Below are positions 47,480-60,798 of a stretch of DNA of 64,000 nt, one piece after another. Both the position numbers and the translations under genes were made by a program. This DNA comes from Polytrichum commune (Eukaryota; Streptophyta; Polytrichopsida; Polytrichales; Polytrichaceae): NCBI GenBank assembly GCA_950295325.1, contig OX485804.1, positions 3,906,001 to 3,970,000 on the forward strand, written 5' to 3'. The number at the start of each line of letters is the position of its first letter. Position 1 is the stretch's first letter. The notes under the pieces were generated by a model. It was not told the origin of the DNA, did not search any database, and saw only the letters and a program-made list of their open reading frames with translations.

Positions 47480-48430
47480 GTAGTTGTGTAGCAACTGCAT
47501 ATTAGGTTGGTCAAAAGAACTGCAACCGATTTCAATTGCGGTTTTTTGGGGCATAGCTTTCTACTTGTGTTTGCATGTCTTCTACATGTCTGACCACTTC
47601 AAATCGAAAAATGTTTGAACGGCAAGGTTAGTGCGATGTGCCATGCAATGCACACCGATCGTGAAAAGAGCATGTTTGTTCATAAATTGAAAGGTAAACC
47701 CAAAATTAACACCATGAATTGTTGGAACCCCGCATGCTCCAAAAGTAATGAAACTCTCTTTAATTTTCTCCTTGGATAAACCTTCACACGATCGAGCAAC
47801 GTTCATGATGATAGAAGTGAGGTTATTAGCTTCCCGTCCCTCAACAACTCTATCAAGGGTAAGGAGAATAGGGGTACGCTTCCAATCTACGACAATATAA
47901 CCATGGACACTTATCCATGATTGACAATAAATGGAAGTGACTACGAGATAGACTAAAACATTAGCACCCTAGATAACCTCTTTTGTTATTTCCAAAATAA
48001 CACACTCTATCACTTCTGCCATTGCCCACCCACTACTATCACTCCAATGGTGGTGTGAGGTATTCTTCATAATTTGTAATTGGTCGATCTCTCTAGAGCA
48101 TATGTAAAAGTATGGCGAATTGTATCCATTATTTCTTTATGTCTTTAATCATATTCTTTGCCATTTGGGGCACAACAATATCTATGGGATTAGATGCAAA
48201 AAAATCTATAATTTTCCGGATGGGTGGAGTTGTAATCTATGTACTTCTCCCCTATAGGAACACCATGACCAAGATTCTTGATGGCTTTTCTTCCTTGATG
48301 TTTCCAAATAGTACCACTCTTTGCAAGGTTGGACATGCCCCCGATTTTGGAGCAAATTTTGCAAATCACCTATGTGACCTCACCATCATTGTAGATGGGT
48401 TTGACCTAAGGGAAAAGTGGCAACCAACGA
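47480..48430 (-). pseudogene. decayed ZNF862-like hAT transposase
   Basis: Reading minus: a BED-like zinc-finger tail (SNLAKSGTIWKHQGRKAIKN, HGVPIGEKYIDYNS, about 48330-48200), then HWSDSSGWAMAEVIE (about 48050-48010), then QSWISVHGYIVVDWKRTPIL (about 47925-47870) and LDRVVEGREANNLTSIIMNV. The best block is VHCMAHRTNLAVQT (about 47655-47605). These are the conserved blocks of the ZNF862/DUF4371-like hAT proteins common in fern, lycophyte and moss genomes. Stops and frame changes break it into pieces, and the catalytic C-terminal part is not recognisable left of 47480. Terminal repeats were not found. Confidence 0.7.
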
Positions 48431-48529
48431 CAGTTGGAATTGACAACTCTTGTCATACGTCTCTTTCTTGGCACTTGATGGTTGAACAATATCATCAATG
48501 GGCGGAGCAATAACAACATTAGGGGGGGC

Positions 48530-49956
48530 AAATGGCTACTACTTGCGCCATTAGGGTTTGGACTAGAAAGAAACCCCCTCCTAAACTTGAAAACCTTTCA
48601 AAGGGGCAAGAGTTGGAGCCATTGCTATGCCTCCAGCCATGGCCAAACTGGTGCAAAAGACAATGAGCAAGACACCTAACAAGTTAACAAAGATAACATG
48701 CATCAGAGACTAATGATTGAGAGCTTGCCTTCCGAATTTGAAATGGCCATGGAGATTTGATTCCTTGCATTCATTTTTTGAGTGCAACCGCCCATCACAT
48801 AATAACCAATGTAAACACAAATCCATTAACTCCGAACCCTCAAGAGATCTTATGAGTTAACCTACCAAATATGAAAGGGAAAAACGTGAACAAACAAATA
48901 CGGCACATCAAATTCCTACATGGACTAAGATATGTTGGATGGGGTTGCAAGGGAGTGGAGCGCAAGTGAAGCAAAAGATGGCAGGAGTGGAGTGAAGGCA
49001 AAAGTTGGATAGAGAGGTGACAAGGTGGTGGCTACCTGAAGTGAGCAACCAAGGGGAAGGAGGACTAGGTGACGAAGTTAGTGGTGATGGGGGGGGGGGA
49101 GCTAATTCGTTGTTAGGCAGAGGGTTAGGGTTTGCCCCCCCTACCCCCCCCCCCAGCCGTTAGATGAGCCGCCATTGGTGGCTTCTAGAACCCAACCAAT
49201 TGAGTCAGGTTTGCTCCAATTCAAGTTGCCCAACCTGGTTCGGGGTCAATTTATGGGGATTTAAAAATTTCCCCATGTGTGAACATAGCATGGCCTGAAT
49301 TGATGTAGCAAAAACATATGCATAAACAAATAAAAAGATGATGTTCAAGAGGTATTAAAATGAGGTTGGCTACAAATGAATTGATATATTAGGTTCTTTA
49401 TTCAAACCTCCAAAGTGATACCGAGAATGTATTGAAAACTTACTAAACATGGAAAGTTATTATACAAAACAACCAACTCTTGAATAAATTTCTGAACAAG
49501 ATTGAATGTGTGTTTATAAATTCTATCGATATGGTTGTGGGGCGATTGGATTGTGTAAGATTCACAGATTGTTTAAGCCGTCCAAGCGACACCATCTACA
49601 AAATTATAGTGTTTGAACAAGTGGTTGTATGACTTGGGCAGCATTCTTAAGTTTTTTTTAACCCAGCAAAATGACAACTCTGCATATCAAACTTTAAAAG
49701 TTTGGCTAATTGCTATAAGGAATCTCTTCATATGTTCAAAACACATGTATTCCAAAAGCAATCTCAAGAAAGCACTTGCCAATGCTTGCAATGAATTAAC
49801 CTGAAGGTAGGGCTTTCATTAGAAAATTCACCACAATAACAAACGGTACCTTACAACACTACATACATTGTTTAGTGTACATGTTGAGTAGTAAAATTAA
49901 TTTGATAAATAGATAAATAGATAATAAACTACTAGATGGGATTGCCTTAGTAGTAC
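48530..49956. other. gene-free stretch
   Basis: No gene recognised. G and C homopolymers occur near 49090-49099 and 49135-49154. Confidence 0.45.
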
Positions 49957-49958
49957 TA

Positions 49959-50373
49959 CACTAATTATCCCAATTAGTGAGGGAGGGCTCCCAGTGCATG
50001 TGGGAAATAGTGAAGGTGATACTGAATTTCTTTACGCGATGAACTTAGTGCCACTAGAAAATTTAGGAAATGTTGTTCATCTCAACATTTTTCATTGGAA
50101 ATAACAATCACAAGAGCACCATTCAAGGAACGTATTGGCACTAGTCATTTTGGCACTATTCATTGACAAGCATGTGTTTGCAAAACTTTTTTTGTCACTC
50201 TATGGGCACCTCAGAGCATGCATTAATTTTTTTGAAATATAAGATAAATGAGCATGTATTCTTGAAATTAATATCACTCATTTAAAGTTTCAGCCCACGC
50301 TAATTTTGAGACTTGACAAAATAGTGCGTCTTTCATGAGTTAGTATCACACACACTAATTGGGATAATCGGTG
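49959..50373. mobile_element. TA-flanked MITE
   Basis: Inverted ends CACTAATTATCCCAATTAGT on the left against a right end whose complement reads CACCGATTATCCCAATTAGT, flanked by TA (49957-49958, 50374-50375). 415 bp, non-coding. Its terminus resembles that of the MITE in LINE copy 2. Confidence 0.7.
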
Positions 50374-50753
50374 TAATGAATGATGTGTTCACCAAGTAAC
50401 GGCACATAAGCATGAAGTGCAACATACCCCATCAACCATAGTTTTTCTAAGGAATTAAGACCACATCATGAAGTCTACAATCAAAACCCACATATTCTAT
50501 CATTTTGTGGGCAAAATCGCCAACAAAACATCTTCAAAAATCATATAACTTGAAATGAATGTGTCCATTGTTGGATGAACACCATCCATAGGTGGCATTC
50601 ATCACTTCACGAGCCATTGCCATTTCGGCTCTCTCTTTGATTTTGGAAAGAAATAGCACTACGCCCCATGCACGCGGCCACCCGGGTCCTTCTTGCCAAC
50701 AACCCTATGGCAAAGAGGATCGCATGGGCCTCCCGACAAGTGGGACTTATATA

Positions 50754-50759
<6 letters not shown>

Positions 50760-50795
<36 letters not shown>
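50760..50795. repeat. (CT)n microsatellite
   Basis: About 36 bp of uninterrupted CT repeats. Confidence 0.9.
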
Positions 50796-50798
<3 letters not shown>

Positions 50799-50929
50799 TT
50801 ATATATTACCGTCAATACGGCCATGCAAAACCGACCTCCCTCTTACGACTGTATGTACTTTGTAGCTTTTTGGACTTAACTGGAGATATATTATAATAGC
50901 CCACCACACTGATTATCCCTATCCCAACT

Positions 50930-51985
50930 AAGGGCCACTTCACACATGAACCAAGAGCCGTGACCTTGTAATGGTGAGGACCCTTGCCTCTCATCCAAAG
51001 GCCGTACCATGGGTGTTGGGAAAGTCGTTTTATGTAGTCACAGGCCATCAAGCATAGTGTGAAGTGAGAATGGACCATGTTGAAGGACCATTGTATATTT
51101 TTTTGGCGGAAAAAGAGGGGAGGATTTGGTTTAATATAATATGTCTCAAACTCTATCAATTTAAGTGAATTACTCGGTGGTGTTTGTTTGTCCTGGAATT
51201 TGTTATGGAATGTGCTATGCAATATGTCCTGAAATTTGTCATGCTGGAAAAAATATTGCAAAAAAGTCATAGAGTTTGCATTTGGCCCACCTCTTGGAGG
51301 TGGACATGACGATAATTCCGGGAGACCATGAAACCTTATCCATAGTCCGCCACGGAGGGCTCCATGTAGACTTTTCATCCATGAAGTCTTCTTTGGTCTT
51401 TTAGGCCTTCACCTTCGTGTGTGAAGTGAACTTGGACGGTCTCCGCCCTTTCGACCAATGAGAGTTCTTAAATTGCAATGGACACGGGCCTTCACTCTTG
51501 TTCACACACAAGCCAAGAGCCGTGACCATGAAATTGTGAGAGGCCAAAAGAAAGTGTCCAAAGGTTGTCCCAACACACCTCCAACATCATGCACTGTGGT
51601 GACGGACCCTCAAGTGTAGTGTGAAGTCATATGTGATCGGGCCTGCAATCAAATTCTATTTCAATGAATTTTTATTCATGCGGGTTCTCACACATGATAA
51701 ATTAGAAGAAATCAACAGTTGTGAGCATTCGGATTGCCATGGTCTCCCAGTTATGTGTTAGGCCTACCTCCACGAGATAATTTTTGAAAATAGTCCAAGT
51801 GACCATGAAACATGATCCATTTGATGCCATGTAGAAATCCATGTAGACTTGACATCCATCTTGAATTCACATACTCCTTTGGTCCCTCGAGCATAGTGTG
51901 AAGCGAACTTGGATTGGCTCCACCTTTTCCACCAATGAGAGTGCTTGAAGTGTAATGGTCACGGGCTCTCAATCTCGTGTGTGAA
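50930..51985. repeat. two tandem copies of dispersed repeat A
   Basis: Copy one is about 50930-51519 and copy two about 51508-51985, sharing the terminal TTCACACA where they meet. Each starts with CCAAGAGCCGTGACC and ends with the inverse (GGTCACGGGCTCTCAATCTC in copy two), so the unit has inverted ends starting CACTTCACACA. The copies are diverged and copy one has a different centre. The unit is a non-autonomous DNA element in form. Copy two is the uninterrupted counterpart of the LINE-split repeat at 38832-40795. Confidence 0.65.
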
Positions 51986-51986
51986 G

Positions 51987-52165
51987 TGGCACTAAGCGTG
52001 TGTTGCTATTTAATGAGAATGTAACATTTTACCAAGCAAAGCCATTTATGTTCCATAATGTCCGAACAACCTATTGAACTTTCGTTAGTAAAATTTGAAC
52101 TCTTGAGTAAGATGTTATTATAATGCATAGCTCTGAATAGTAACATGCACTAATTGGGATAAGTA
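51987..52165. mobile_element. diverged TA-type MITE copy
   Basis: Right end ATGCACTAATTGGGATAAGT and left inner sequence GCGTGTGTTGCTATTT match the inverted ends of the element at 61486-61659. The outer part of the left end is missing, where it abuts repeat A. Non-coding. Confidence 0.5.
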
Positions 52166-52264
52166 GTGTCTATCATATAAATCGAATCTAAAATGGGAAA
52201 GTCAAAAGTGCCACCACCACATTTATGAGCTTGGTAAGATACACATGCCTAATTCAATCACTCA

Positions 52265-53225
52265 TCTTAATCAAACACCTACATTTGAGTGGCATATGGT
52301 TAGGTGTGACTTCAAGAATGGATATTAAAAAGATATGTGTTTGAATGAGATTGAATTACATGTGGGCGCAAGCGCGGTCAAGCACACAACTCCATTACCA
52401 TGCATAGGTCTAAGTGAAAGTGATTCAAAACTATATACTAACTTTGAATTTTGTGAAGGAAAAAATCATGAACATTTGGAAAAACACGTTGATCTACAAA
52501 ACCATGCAATTTATGTTGACAAAAAATAATTCCAAGAAAATTCTACATATTTTAGAAGATCGTGCAATCAATATGCAAGTAGGTATATTAAACATGTATT
52601 GTCTATAATTTGTTTAATTTTTTTATAAATTACATTAAATTGATGTTTTTGTACTTTTTGTAACTTTGCCCTCAAGTTTATAATGAATTCAAGGAATATG
52701 AAAAACAAATCCAAATTCAAACTATTTAAGGTCATAAAATCTAGGTCCAAACCCATATTAAGCCATTACCCTTTGAGCAATACGTTTAATGATAAGTTTT
52801 GGAAATATTGTCTTGATATTCTATATTTGAGTACCTAACACAACAATAGAGGATGCCACGAAAAAAAATCCAATTTAAACAACACTTTGCTACTACTTTT
52901 AGGCGTTTGACCCCCCAAAAAATGGTTTTAGTATTTAGAGCACTTTATATGTATACTTGTATGTGCTTGATCCCATGCTCAAAATATGATAACCATTCTA
53001 GGATCAATAACAAACATATTTGGGGGAACTATATGATAACTTAATGAACACGAGAATCTTGACTTTGATAATAAGATATTCATATGAGCTCCACAAATTA
53101 TGAAGAAAGTGGCTACAACCTCAATATGAATTTGCTAACCATCATCTACCAATCATATGTTTCATATCCAAGGAGGAGTGGGCTAGTCAGAAAAGGTAAC
53201 CATTTAAGGCTCGTCTACCTTAGAT
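52265..53225 (+). repeat. duplicated segment, long copy
   Basis: The outer parts (52265-52360 and 52976-53225) match 60010-60362 in the same order and orientation. Shared phrases include CAAGAATGGATA, CTCAAAATATGATAA, GATATTCATA and GGCTAGTC. The central part of about 615 bp is absent from the other copy. No gene is recognised in it. Confidence 0.6.
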
Positions 53226-56200
53226 TTGATTACATCAATTCATTTAGACTCAATTGTTTTTGGTAAGTCATGGCAAATCTTGCTATGAATGTTGCTAACT
53301 CCTGATGTAAAACCATGGGGAGGTCAATGACAAAATTTTATTAAACCACGTGAGAAAAATATATAGGGTACTTCTAATTCAAGAGAAAAAATCATATAGA
53401 TTTTGGAATTACTACAGCTTGAATAAAATGACCATACAATATGATATATAAGTAGGTGAAGAAATATAGGTAGTATAGAATATTTATTAATAAATTAGGG
53501 TATGTTATTTTTGTAGGAACGAAGAATCTATGTGAGGTTCAATGAATGTCTTCGGAGTGGATGAGAAGTTGCCTTGATTGACTAAGGCAAGCCTAGGGTG
53601 ATCAATGAGAGTTTCAAGATAGTGTTGCAACCAAGTACCCATTCAATTTTATTTTCACATATTTTTAAACTTTTGTTGTCATTTTGTTATGGATTAACGT
53701 CAATTTAAGGTAAAATTCCAATATTTTGATAAATGGTACAATTTTCAAACAAAATATAGAGTCTATAAAATAGATTCAGATGTAAATTATATTTACCTAT
53801 AGGACCTTGAAAATTACCTCAAAGTGCCATTCTATCTACTAGTAGGGCGCCATTTATTCAAGAAATTTAGATTGATATCCCATCTTTATTTAACCCCCCA
53901 ACTGCATTTGATTTACAAAAGTGTATAGCTTGTGATCTCCCCGTGCGTAAAACTTGGGATGTTGATATGCATAAGGTAACTGGGTGTTATTAGGTCACTA
54001 TTATGTAATTGAATCCCTATATTTGACTAGTGTGTGGTTAGGTGAGGATTACAAAACAAACACACGAAGACACATGTTAAAAAAATTATTTGGACTATGT
54101 CTTCAATTTTGGTTAATTAAACATTTCACACTCAATAGTGCACACAATTGGGATGACCTATACATGTAATTAAGAAATCAATAAACATGTACTTCCAATA
54201 ATGATCACTAAATTAGGGTTGGTTTGATTTCAATATGATTTTTGTTGATGCGTCATCATGGATTTGATAATGCAACCAATGTTTTTATTTGGGTGTAAAT
54301 CTAAATGGTAGAAGTTGGAGAACACAAGAAACGAACCAAATTACACCCACATGCAACCCTTGATAAATACTAAACTCGTAGCTTGCTACTTGGTTAATGG
54401 ACTAAAAGATAACATTTAGGAGCGGTTATTGACATAGCCATTGTGGCGGTCTCTACTATGGACCAAAGGCATGGATTGAGGACACGAGAATTTTGAGCTT
54501 TTATGTGAAAATTCAATCATTGACTGTGTTCTATGTCTTTCTCTATTATTTGTGGGTGAGGTTCAATTCAAAGCTTTGAGGACGGGTATCCAAAGAGCCC
54601 AATCTCACTTCTTACTTCCAATATTTGAGGTTGAAAGCATCATAAATAAAGCGCGAAGAGAAGTTTCTTTTTGAATGGTCATTGCACCAAAATGACTTGA
54701 TATTAGAAGGTCAAACTGGTGTACGTGGCGAACTCTCAGGCGAACTTAAATAGTATACTCTCACATGCTAAATCTAATAAATAAGGAAGAAAACATCAAA
54801 AATCGACATGAAGAGGGGTTGTCTTTTGAATGGTCTCTGCACCCAAACGGCTAAGAGTGGGGAGATGAGTTTGGTGTCTAAAGAAAGAGCATGAGAAGCT
54901 CCACAACACATGCTATTTGTTTTGTGGAAGACGTGCAATATTCCAAGGAAATATCATTGTTTGAGATGTTGCAGGTGTTTCTTGAAGGTACGATTTGGTG
55001 GTGAGCACCTCCTCAATAGCCATGTGCTCACCTTGAGGTGAGATTGCCACTTGTCAAGATACCTAGAGAATTTTGCTTTGGTAGTGTTTTTGGATAATTT
55101 GAGCAATAATTAGTGAAAACATATGAAAAAAAATTCATTTTTTTGTAGAGGAAATGCCATGTGCCACCTCAAAAAAATGTTTACCAACCACTTTTCAGTG
55201 GGCATGGACCATTTAGATTTGAGTATGTGCCATATAATTGGTTTAAGTGGCATTGCCTAGTGGCATGACTACACAAACTCGTGTAGTTGGACTCAAAATA
55301 GGCAAACATACAATTACATGTAACAATGGCGATAAGGTATATATGCTATGTATCTAAATTTTGGTCATTTATGCGAGCTCAAGTTTTTCAAAAAAAATTT
55401 AAACGTTTATGTGGGTTTCAATCAAAATAATATGATTGATATACAAGTTATGTTTTAGGTGGAACATGGTATTTGTGAAAACGTCACATGGCATGTAAAA
55501 ATGTCATATGTGTCGTTTCCACCAATCCAAGGAAGGTGGGCTTGAATTGGTCTTTGGAGGCAACTTTTGTCAATTACGCAGGTTTTTGCCAACTACAACT
55601 TTTTTCAAAGTTCATGTGCATTCCACAAGACTAGAAACTGAGTTGGCCTTGAACTTAAAAAATCACAAGTGTATGTGATGTTTTCACAAATACTATGTTG
55701 TAGGTTCATTGTTGATATGTTTATTTAAAAAGACAATAAACAACCTAAACCACCTTTGTACTATGTTGTTAGGCATGTGGTGTGAAAGTTAATGGGCCTC
55801 TTGGACCTTCAAGTTTTAAACTTTTGGCACTATTAGAGTTATTTGTAGAGTAAAGGAGATGAAAACATGGGTTTAGTCCCAAACCTTGAGTTTATGAGAT
55901 TAACACAAAGTCGCCAAAGTTTTCTTGATGCTTATTAAATTTACCACACATAAAGAGTGTTATTGAAAACTAGCTTTCTAGCTTGTCCTATTAGGAAGGG
56001 TGGGCCAAGCTAGCCTTGCATAGGCAGATTAGGGGTTTAGGATGACGAGTCCCACATGCATACTATATTTAGATTCTAAAATCCTCTCAAAGTTTGAGAG
56101 GTGGGAAGAGGAGGTCCCAAAAGTTTCACCCAACTTCCAAAATTGGCTCCAATGTACAACACACTAATGATCTCTTAATAGAAAGTTTCTTAAAGAAGGA

Positions 56201-57690
56201 TGAAACCCACGATCTTGTCCCTCTTTGAGGGATTTTTCTTATAATTGACGAGGTTGGTAAAATGAAAAAAACTGCAAATGAAATACGAAAGCTTTGAAAA
56301 CATAATATTTGTGAAAACGTCACATTCACATGTAACATTCTTTTTCACGCCCGACACAAGTTCAAGTCTTACGGAGTGCACTTCAACTTTGGGAAAAAAC
56401 TGCATTGTGAAACTAATTTTGTATGGGCACCTATGGTACAAGTTCATAAAGTAAAAAAATTGTCATTTTATATCATGAATGTTCTGTTTTGATTGCTAAC
56501 AATAATGTTTGAAATAACAACGAAGAACATAATATTCTTGATAGAAAAGACTTCTTCTCTCGTTATCACTTGCACAAGCTACTAGCACTTTGTAAATACA
56601 TCCACATGTGGTTGGCAAAAGCTGCATCCAAAGACCAATTCAAGCCAACCTTCCTTGTATTCTAGAAAACGACATCTGTGACATTTTTGCATGTCATGTG
56701 ACGTTGTCACAAATATCATATTTCAAGATGAAGTCATCTCCAAGATTGGTACATCTCATTGTGTAATTCAAACTTTTCCAATATGCTTGCACATTCAACA
56801 TGACAATTTAGAACTATCATATAAATTGCCTCACCTTTTTTAGGACTTATGAACATATTTAAAATATTTCAAAATATTTCAAAATATTTGAAGAGTATTT
56901 CTTCCTATTCTCAGTCTCACAATAATGAAATCCCGATTTCGTCATTTTCTTTTGGGATCATGTAAATCAAGCATGGAAACTTATTGGGAGTTGAGAAGGT
57001 TGCAAGGTTGGTGGACCTAAACTATGTACTGGAAGTGTTTGCTGAAATTGTAGAGTTTTTGACTAACGCACTGAGACAAATATTTATTAATGAAAAGGAG
57101 TCCATATATAACATTCATGTACTCCCATGATACTCTAATTATATAATGGCGATGCATATATGTTTGACATTAGGTAAGAGTATGAAGTTTTAGGGTTTGA
57201 ATCCACAAATACATTGTGGGGAGGATCTGCAAATGGAAGGCCCTTGAATCATATGTATGTGTGCAAGATAGATTATTCAAGCTCATTGCAATACAAACCA
57301 ATCTCCATTCTTGTGAACAAATATGACAAGATTGCCAAAACCAATCGAAGCCAAAAAAAATTCGACCCCAAAGCCGACAAGGCAAGTGAATTACGGCGTT
57401 TGTTGAACATTGAGTGGGTCAACTTTGAGGGTTCTAGAGAAACAAAAGTTGGAGGGACAAGTGGCCACCGTACCCTAGATGAACATGTGAGATTAGGTAT
57501 ATGAAGTCTATCATGTACCCGGTCCCAACCACTTGAGCCATGGGCTTAAACGACACATCCTTGGCTTTGAATTAAATAATGTGCACGGATGATAGCACCC
57601 TTTATGCCAAAATGGAACACAAACTTTATTTTTTGACAAAATCTAGATATAGATTTTGAAGAAATAAAGTGTGTAAAGAACTTCAAATCT
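53226..57690. other. gene-free stretch
   Basis: AT-rich with no supported gene. A 96-codon plus-strand frame at 57214-57504 has no recognisable domain and no support beyond its length. Direct repeats of TTTCAAAATATTTC occur near 56868-56890. Confidence 0.4.
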
Positions 57691-57699
57691 TGGACAACT

Positions 57700-58320
57700 G
57701 TCAAAATAGCTATAATTAACTAGATTTTTTTCAATACATTTTAGGAAAAAACTATAGTTAACTTCAAAATTTTAAAATTGATTTGAAGAACAATTATAGT
57801 CAATTAATTTTTTTTCAGACAAGTATAACTTGAGAGTCCCAAAATCTATAAGGAGCCAACCGGCGAGTTATTTTATTTATCTCAAAAAATGAAATGGAAT
57901 GTATTATGATAACTTTTTAAAGAGACCTTATGTTCGAATCACAATGCTTGTCACCCGTGCTGGCCCATCCCAAGAAGAAATAAAACCCATCATTCCTTGC
58001 AACAATTGAACCCATTATACTTTAAGTTACTTATAAATAATGAGGTTGTGCTCATTACGTATTGATTGAGTCCGAGTCACAAATGGAATTAGGTCTCAAA
58101 TTTAAAATTATGAAGATAAAAAATGGAAAAGATATAGATGTTTTGATCGGTACTACATTGCAGGTTGCGCTCAAACTTTACTTGACTAAATATAACTATA
58201 GTTAACTAGATTTTTTGGTAGACCAAAATTTTAACAACTATAGTTAACTACATGTTTTGGCAGATCCAATCATGAACAACTATAGTTACGTAAGACAACT
58301 AGTTAACTAATAGTTGAATC
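57700..58320. repeat. cluster of TATAGTTAACT motifs
   Basis: ACTATAGTTAACT or close variants occur at least six times, several followed by AGATTTTTT or ACATGTTTTGG and a GAACAACT or TTAACAACT phrase. This is a degenerate short tandem repeat. GTTAAC resembles GT-element cores but no gene start is near. Confidence 0.45.
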
Positions 58321-59626
58321 AATTGGTTAGGTGTCCAAGGTCTAAAGAACTTCCATGCACAAGTGAACCTAGGACTTTAAATATGTACTCCTCTAGCACA
58401 TACCGTAAAGCCTTAATCACTTCAGCGCTAATTAAACTATTTGAAGGTAAACCAATTATTTTGGGAATTGGGTTCCATAAATCTAAAAAATTAATTTCGG
58501 AAAAAACTATTTCCTCTTTAAATCCGGGATTTTCTATCTATAATTTGAATAAAAAGCCAAAATATTAAAGGTACGGGTATATTGATTATTCTGACAAATT
58601 TGAAAAATGTTGTCAACCAATCAAGAAGAGAAAAAGAAAAGAAAAGAAAAGAATATTGGTATTTGAATATGGCATTACTAAGCAACTACGTAATGAGGTT
58701 GCATATCAAAAAAATTGATGATTTACAATTACTTTGCAAAAGTTCACATTACACAACTTGAGTGTTCCCCATAAACAGGGAATCTCGTAATTAAAGGAGA
58801 ATTGTGCTCATGTGATACATGGTCCCATGGAACACAATCAAAGAGATGTGTAATGTTATGAACCTTGACATGAATGGAAGTTTGTTGAGAAACTCAGTAA
58901 TCGTTATTACTAACTTATTCAAATGTGGGAAAAATGGAGAAAAAGTAAAAGCTTCAGCCATGGCATCCAACACTGTCCCAAGAGATATGGATAGGACACA
59001 CAAATATGCCTCAAAGTATGTATCTCAAATATTCCTCTAGTCCTTTTGTTGTGTAAATGTTAAAAAATCACTAACCTCTCTTACGTATTCTCTCAAATTT
59101 GGAAGTGAAAACCAGGTGTGCATTCCGACCTCCACAAAGCACGCTTAAGTTTAGAACAAAAATTGTTGGCTTCAATAATCACAAAAAAAACTCGGCCATA
59201 TTCTTAGCGTTCAATTGATCACAAAATTTAGTTGCATAATAAAACTCGGGCATATTGGGATGCTCACCCATAAATTATGACCCAACTTGAGATTGGGATA
59301 ACTTACCCCAACCACGATCAACCATGTCATTGAGGTTGTGTGAGTGGAGTTGTGTGGTCGTGGTTATTCGACATCCTAGCCATCCATTTGTGAAGGCCCC
59401 ATCTCATGATGCATCCACCTGGCCAGTGATGGCATTAATTGTCCCCTAATGATATTCATGAGGATGAACACTAATTGCCATATGGATGAACCCAAGTTTC
59501 ATCTATGTTCAGTCATGTGAAAGAGTTTTAGATTGTGTTTGCATGTGACCGCATGGGAGGCGTTCACAGCTTGCCTCGAGTCTTTCTTTCAATTGGACTA
59601 ACAAGTTGACATTAGCATGTATCTCA

Positions 59627-59750
59627 TGGAGGCTACTGCACTCCGCCGCTGTAGGAAATAAGCCAGTTGAAAAATCATCTTGATTTACTTCCAATTCCAT
59701 TAGCCTTTTGACTTCATGGACTTTCAAATCAATTTCATATCCCATTTTCT
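59627..59750 (-). repeat. short coding-like dispersed repeat (three copies)
   Basis: Minus-strand frame reading EIDLKVHEVKRLMELEVNQDD. Diverged copies at 45815-45925 and 60845-60965 share the same phrase order (CACCATCTTGAT, CCTTTTGACTT or TTCCTAGACTTT, then AAATCATTTT/TTGATTCCATTTC). The best copy keeps a frame of 78 codons. It is probably a piece of a dispersed element or retrocopied gene that I cannot name. Confidence 0.4.
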
Positions 59751-60009
59751 CAAAGACGTGGCATGATCGGGGTGCCCAAACCCAAACTTATAAATACATA
59801 TTCGTTCCCCACTACTAATTTATGGGGCCCTCAGTCACTCCAATATGGAGATTTTCCAATTCCCGAGAGATAGGACTTGTCTACAAATAAATAAATAAAT
59901 AAATATCACACACACATGGAGTAGCTTCTGGATTAAAGGCCCTTCAACCCTGACTAATGAAATGTGTGGCAAAACTGAACCTCGAGTTATTCATAATGTA
60001 AGGTAGACA

Positions 60010-60362
60010 TGTAAAATTTGATTACACCTACATTTTGAGTGGTATATGCTTATGTGTGATTCCAAGAATGGATACCAAAAGACATGTGTTCAAAAGAGAT
60101 TAATTTACATGCTCAAAATATGATAATCATTTTCAATAATCAACACAAGTGGGGGGGGGGGGAGTCTATATGACAACTTAATGAACACGAGGATGTACAC
60201 TTTGATGATGAATAAGATATTCATACGAGCTCCATAAAGTATGAAGAAAGCGGCTCCAACCTCGATTTGGAGTTGCTAATCATCTTGTACCAATCATGTG
60301 TTTCACACCCGAGACAAGGGCTAGTCGGAAAAGGTAACCATTCAGGACCCATCTAGCTTAAA
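60010..60362 (+). repeat. duplicated segment, short copy
   Basis: Counterpart of 52265-53225. The centre is missing between two CATG sequences in the long copy, which suggests a microhomology deletion. A G12 run has grown at 60151-60162 where the long copy has TTTGGGGGAA. Confidence 0.6.
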
Positions 60363-60766
60363 CAAGTAAGTTAATCCCATATTCATTAAAGTATTTGGAC
60401 AAATTTGAAAATAAAAAGGAACACCCCCCATTGTTTCAACCTCCCAGAAACTTAGGAAACGCAACAACACCTCATCATCTAGGAAGTCGGTAGATCTGGA
60501 CCCTTGGGTGTCTTTCCTCCGTAGATTCTCAAGATATCCAAACCCCAACTTAAAGAGTGACAATAGATTGCCCAATGCAAAATGAACCAATCAATATATT
60601 AATGGTGTGTGTGGTGCATAACATTTCTCATCGACATGTACCCTCAAAATATAACATTGAGATGTTGCGAGATCAGTCTGAATTTGAGTCCCCTAGCGCA
60701 ACTTCTTGAGCATCTCATTGTTATATTCAAAGAGCCCATGAAACGAGAGTTGAATGTTGAGTAACG

Positions 60767-60767
<1 letters not shown>

Positions 60768-60797
<30 letters not shown>
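60768..60797. repeat. (GT)n microsatellite
   Basis: About 30 bp of GT repeats. Confidence 0.9.

Positions 60798-60798
<1 letters not shown>

Noticed and set aside
50812-51378. 188-codon minus-strand frame
   Set aside because: Lies largely in repeat A, which shows no coding constraint between its copies.
57214-57504. 96-codon plus-strand frame
   Set aside because: Hydrophilic and plausible in composition, but with no recognised domain or splice context; not called.
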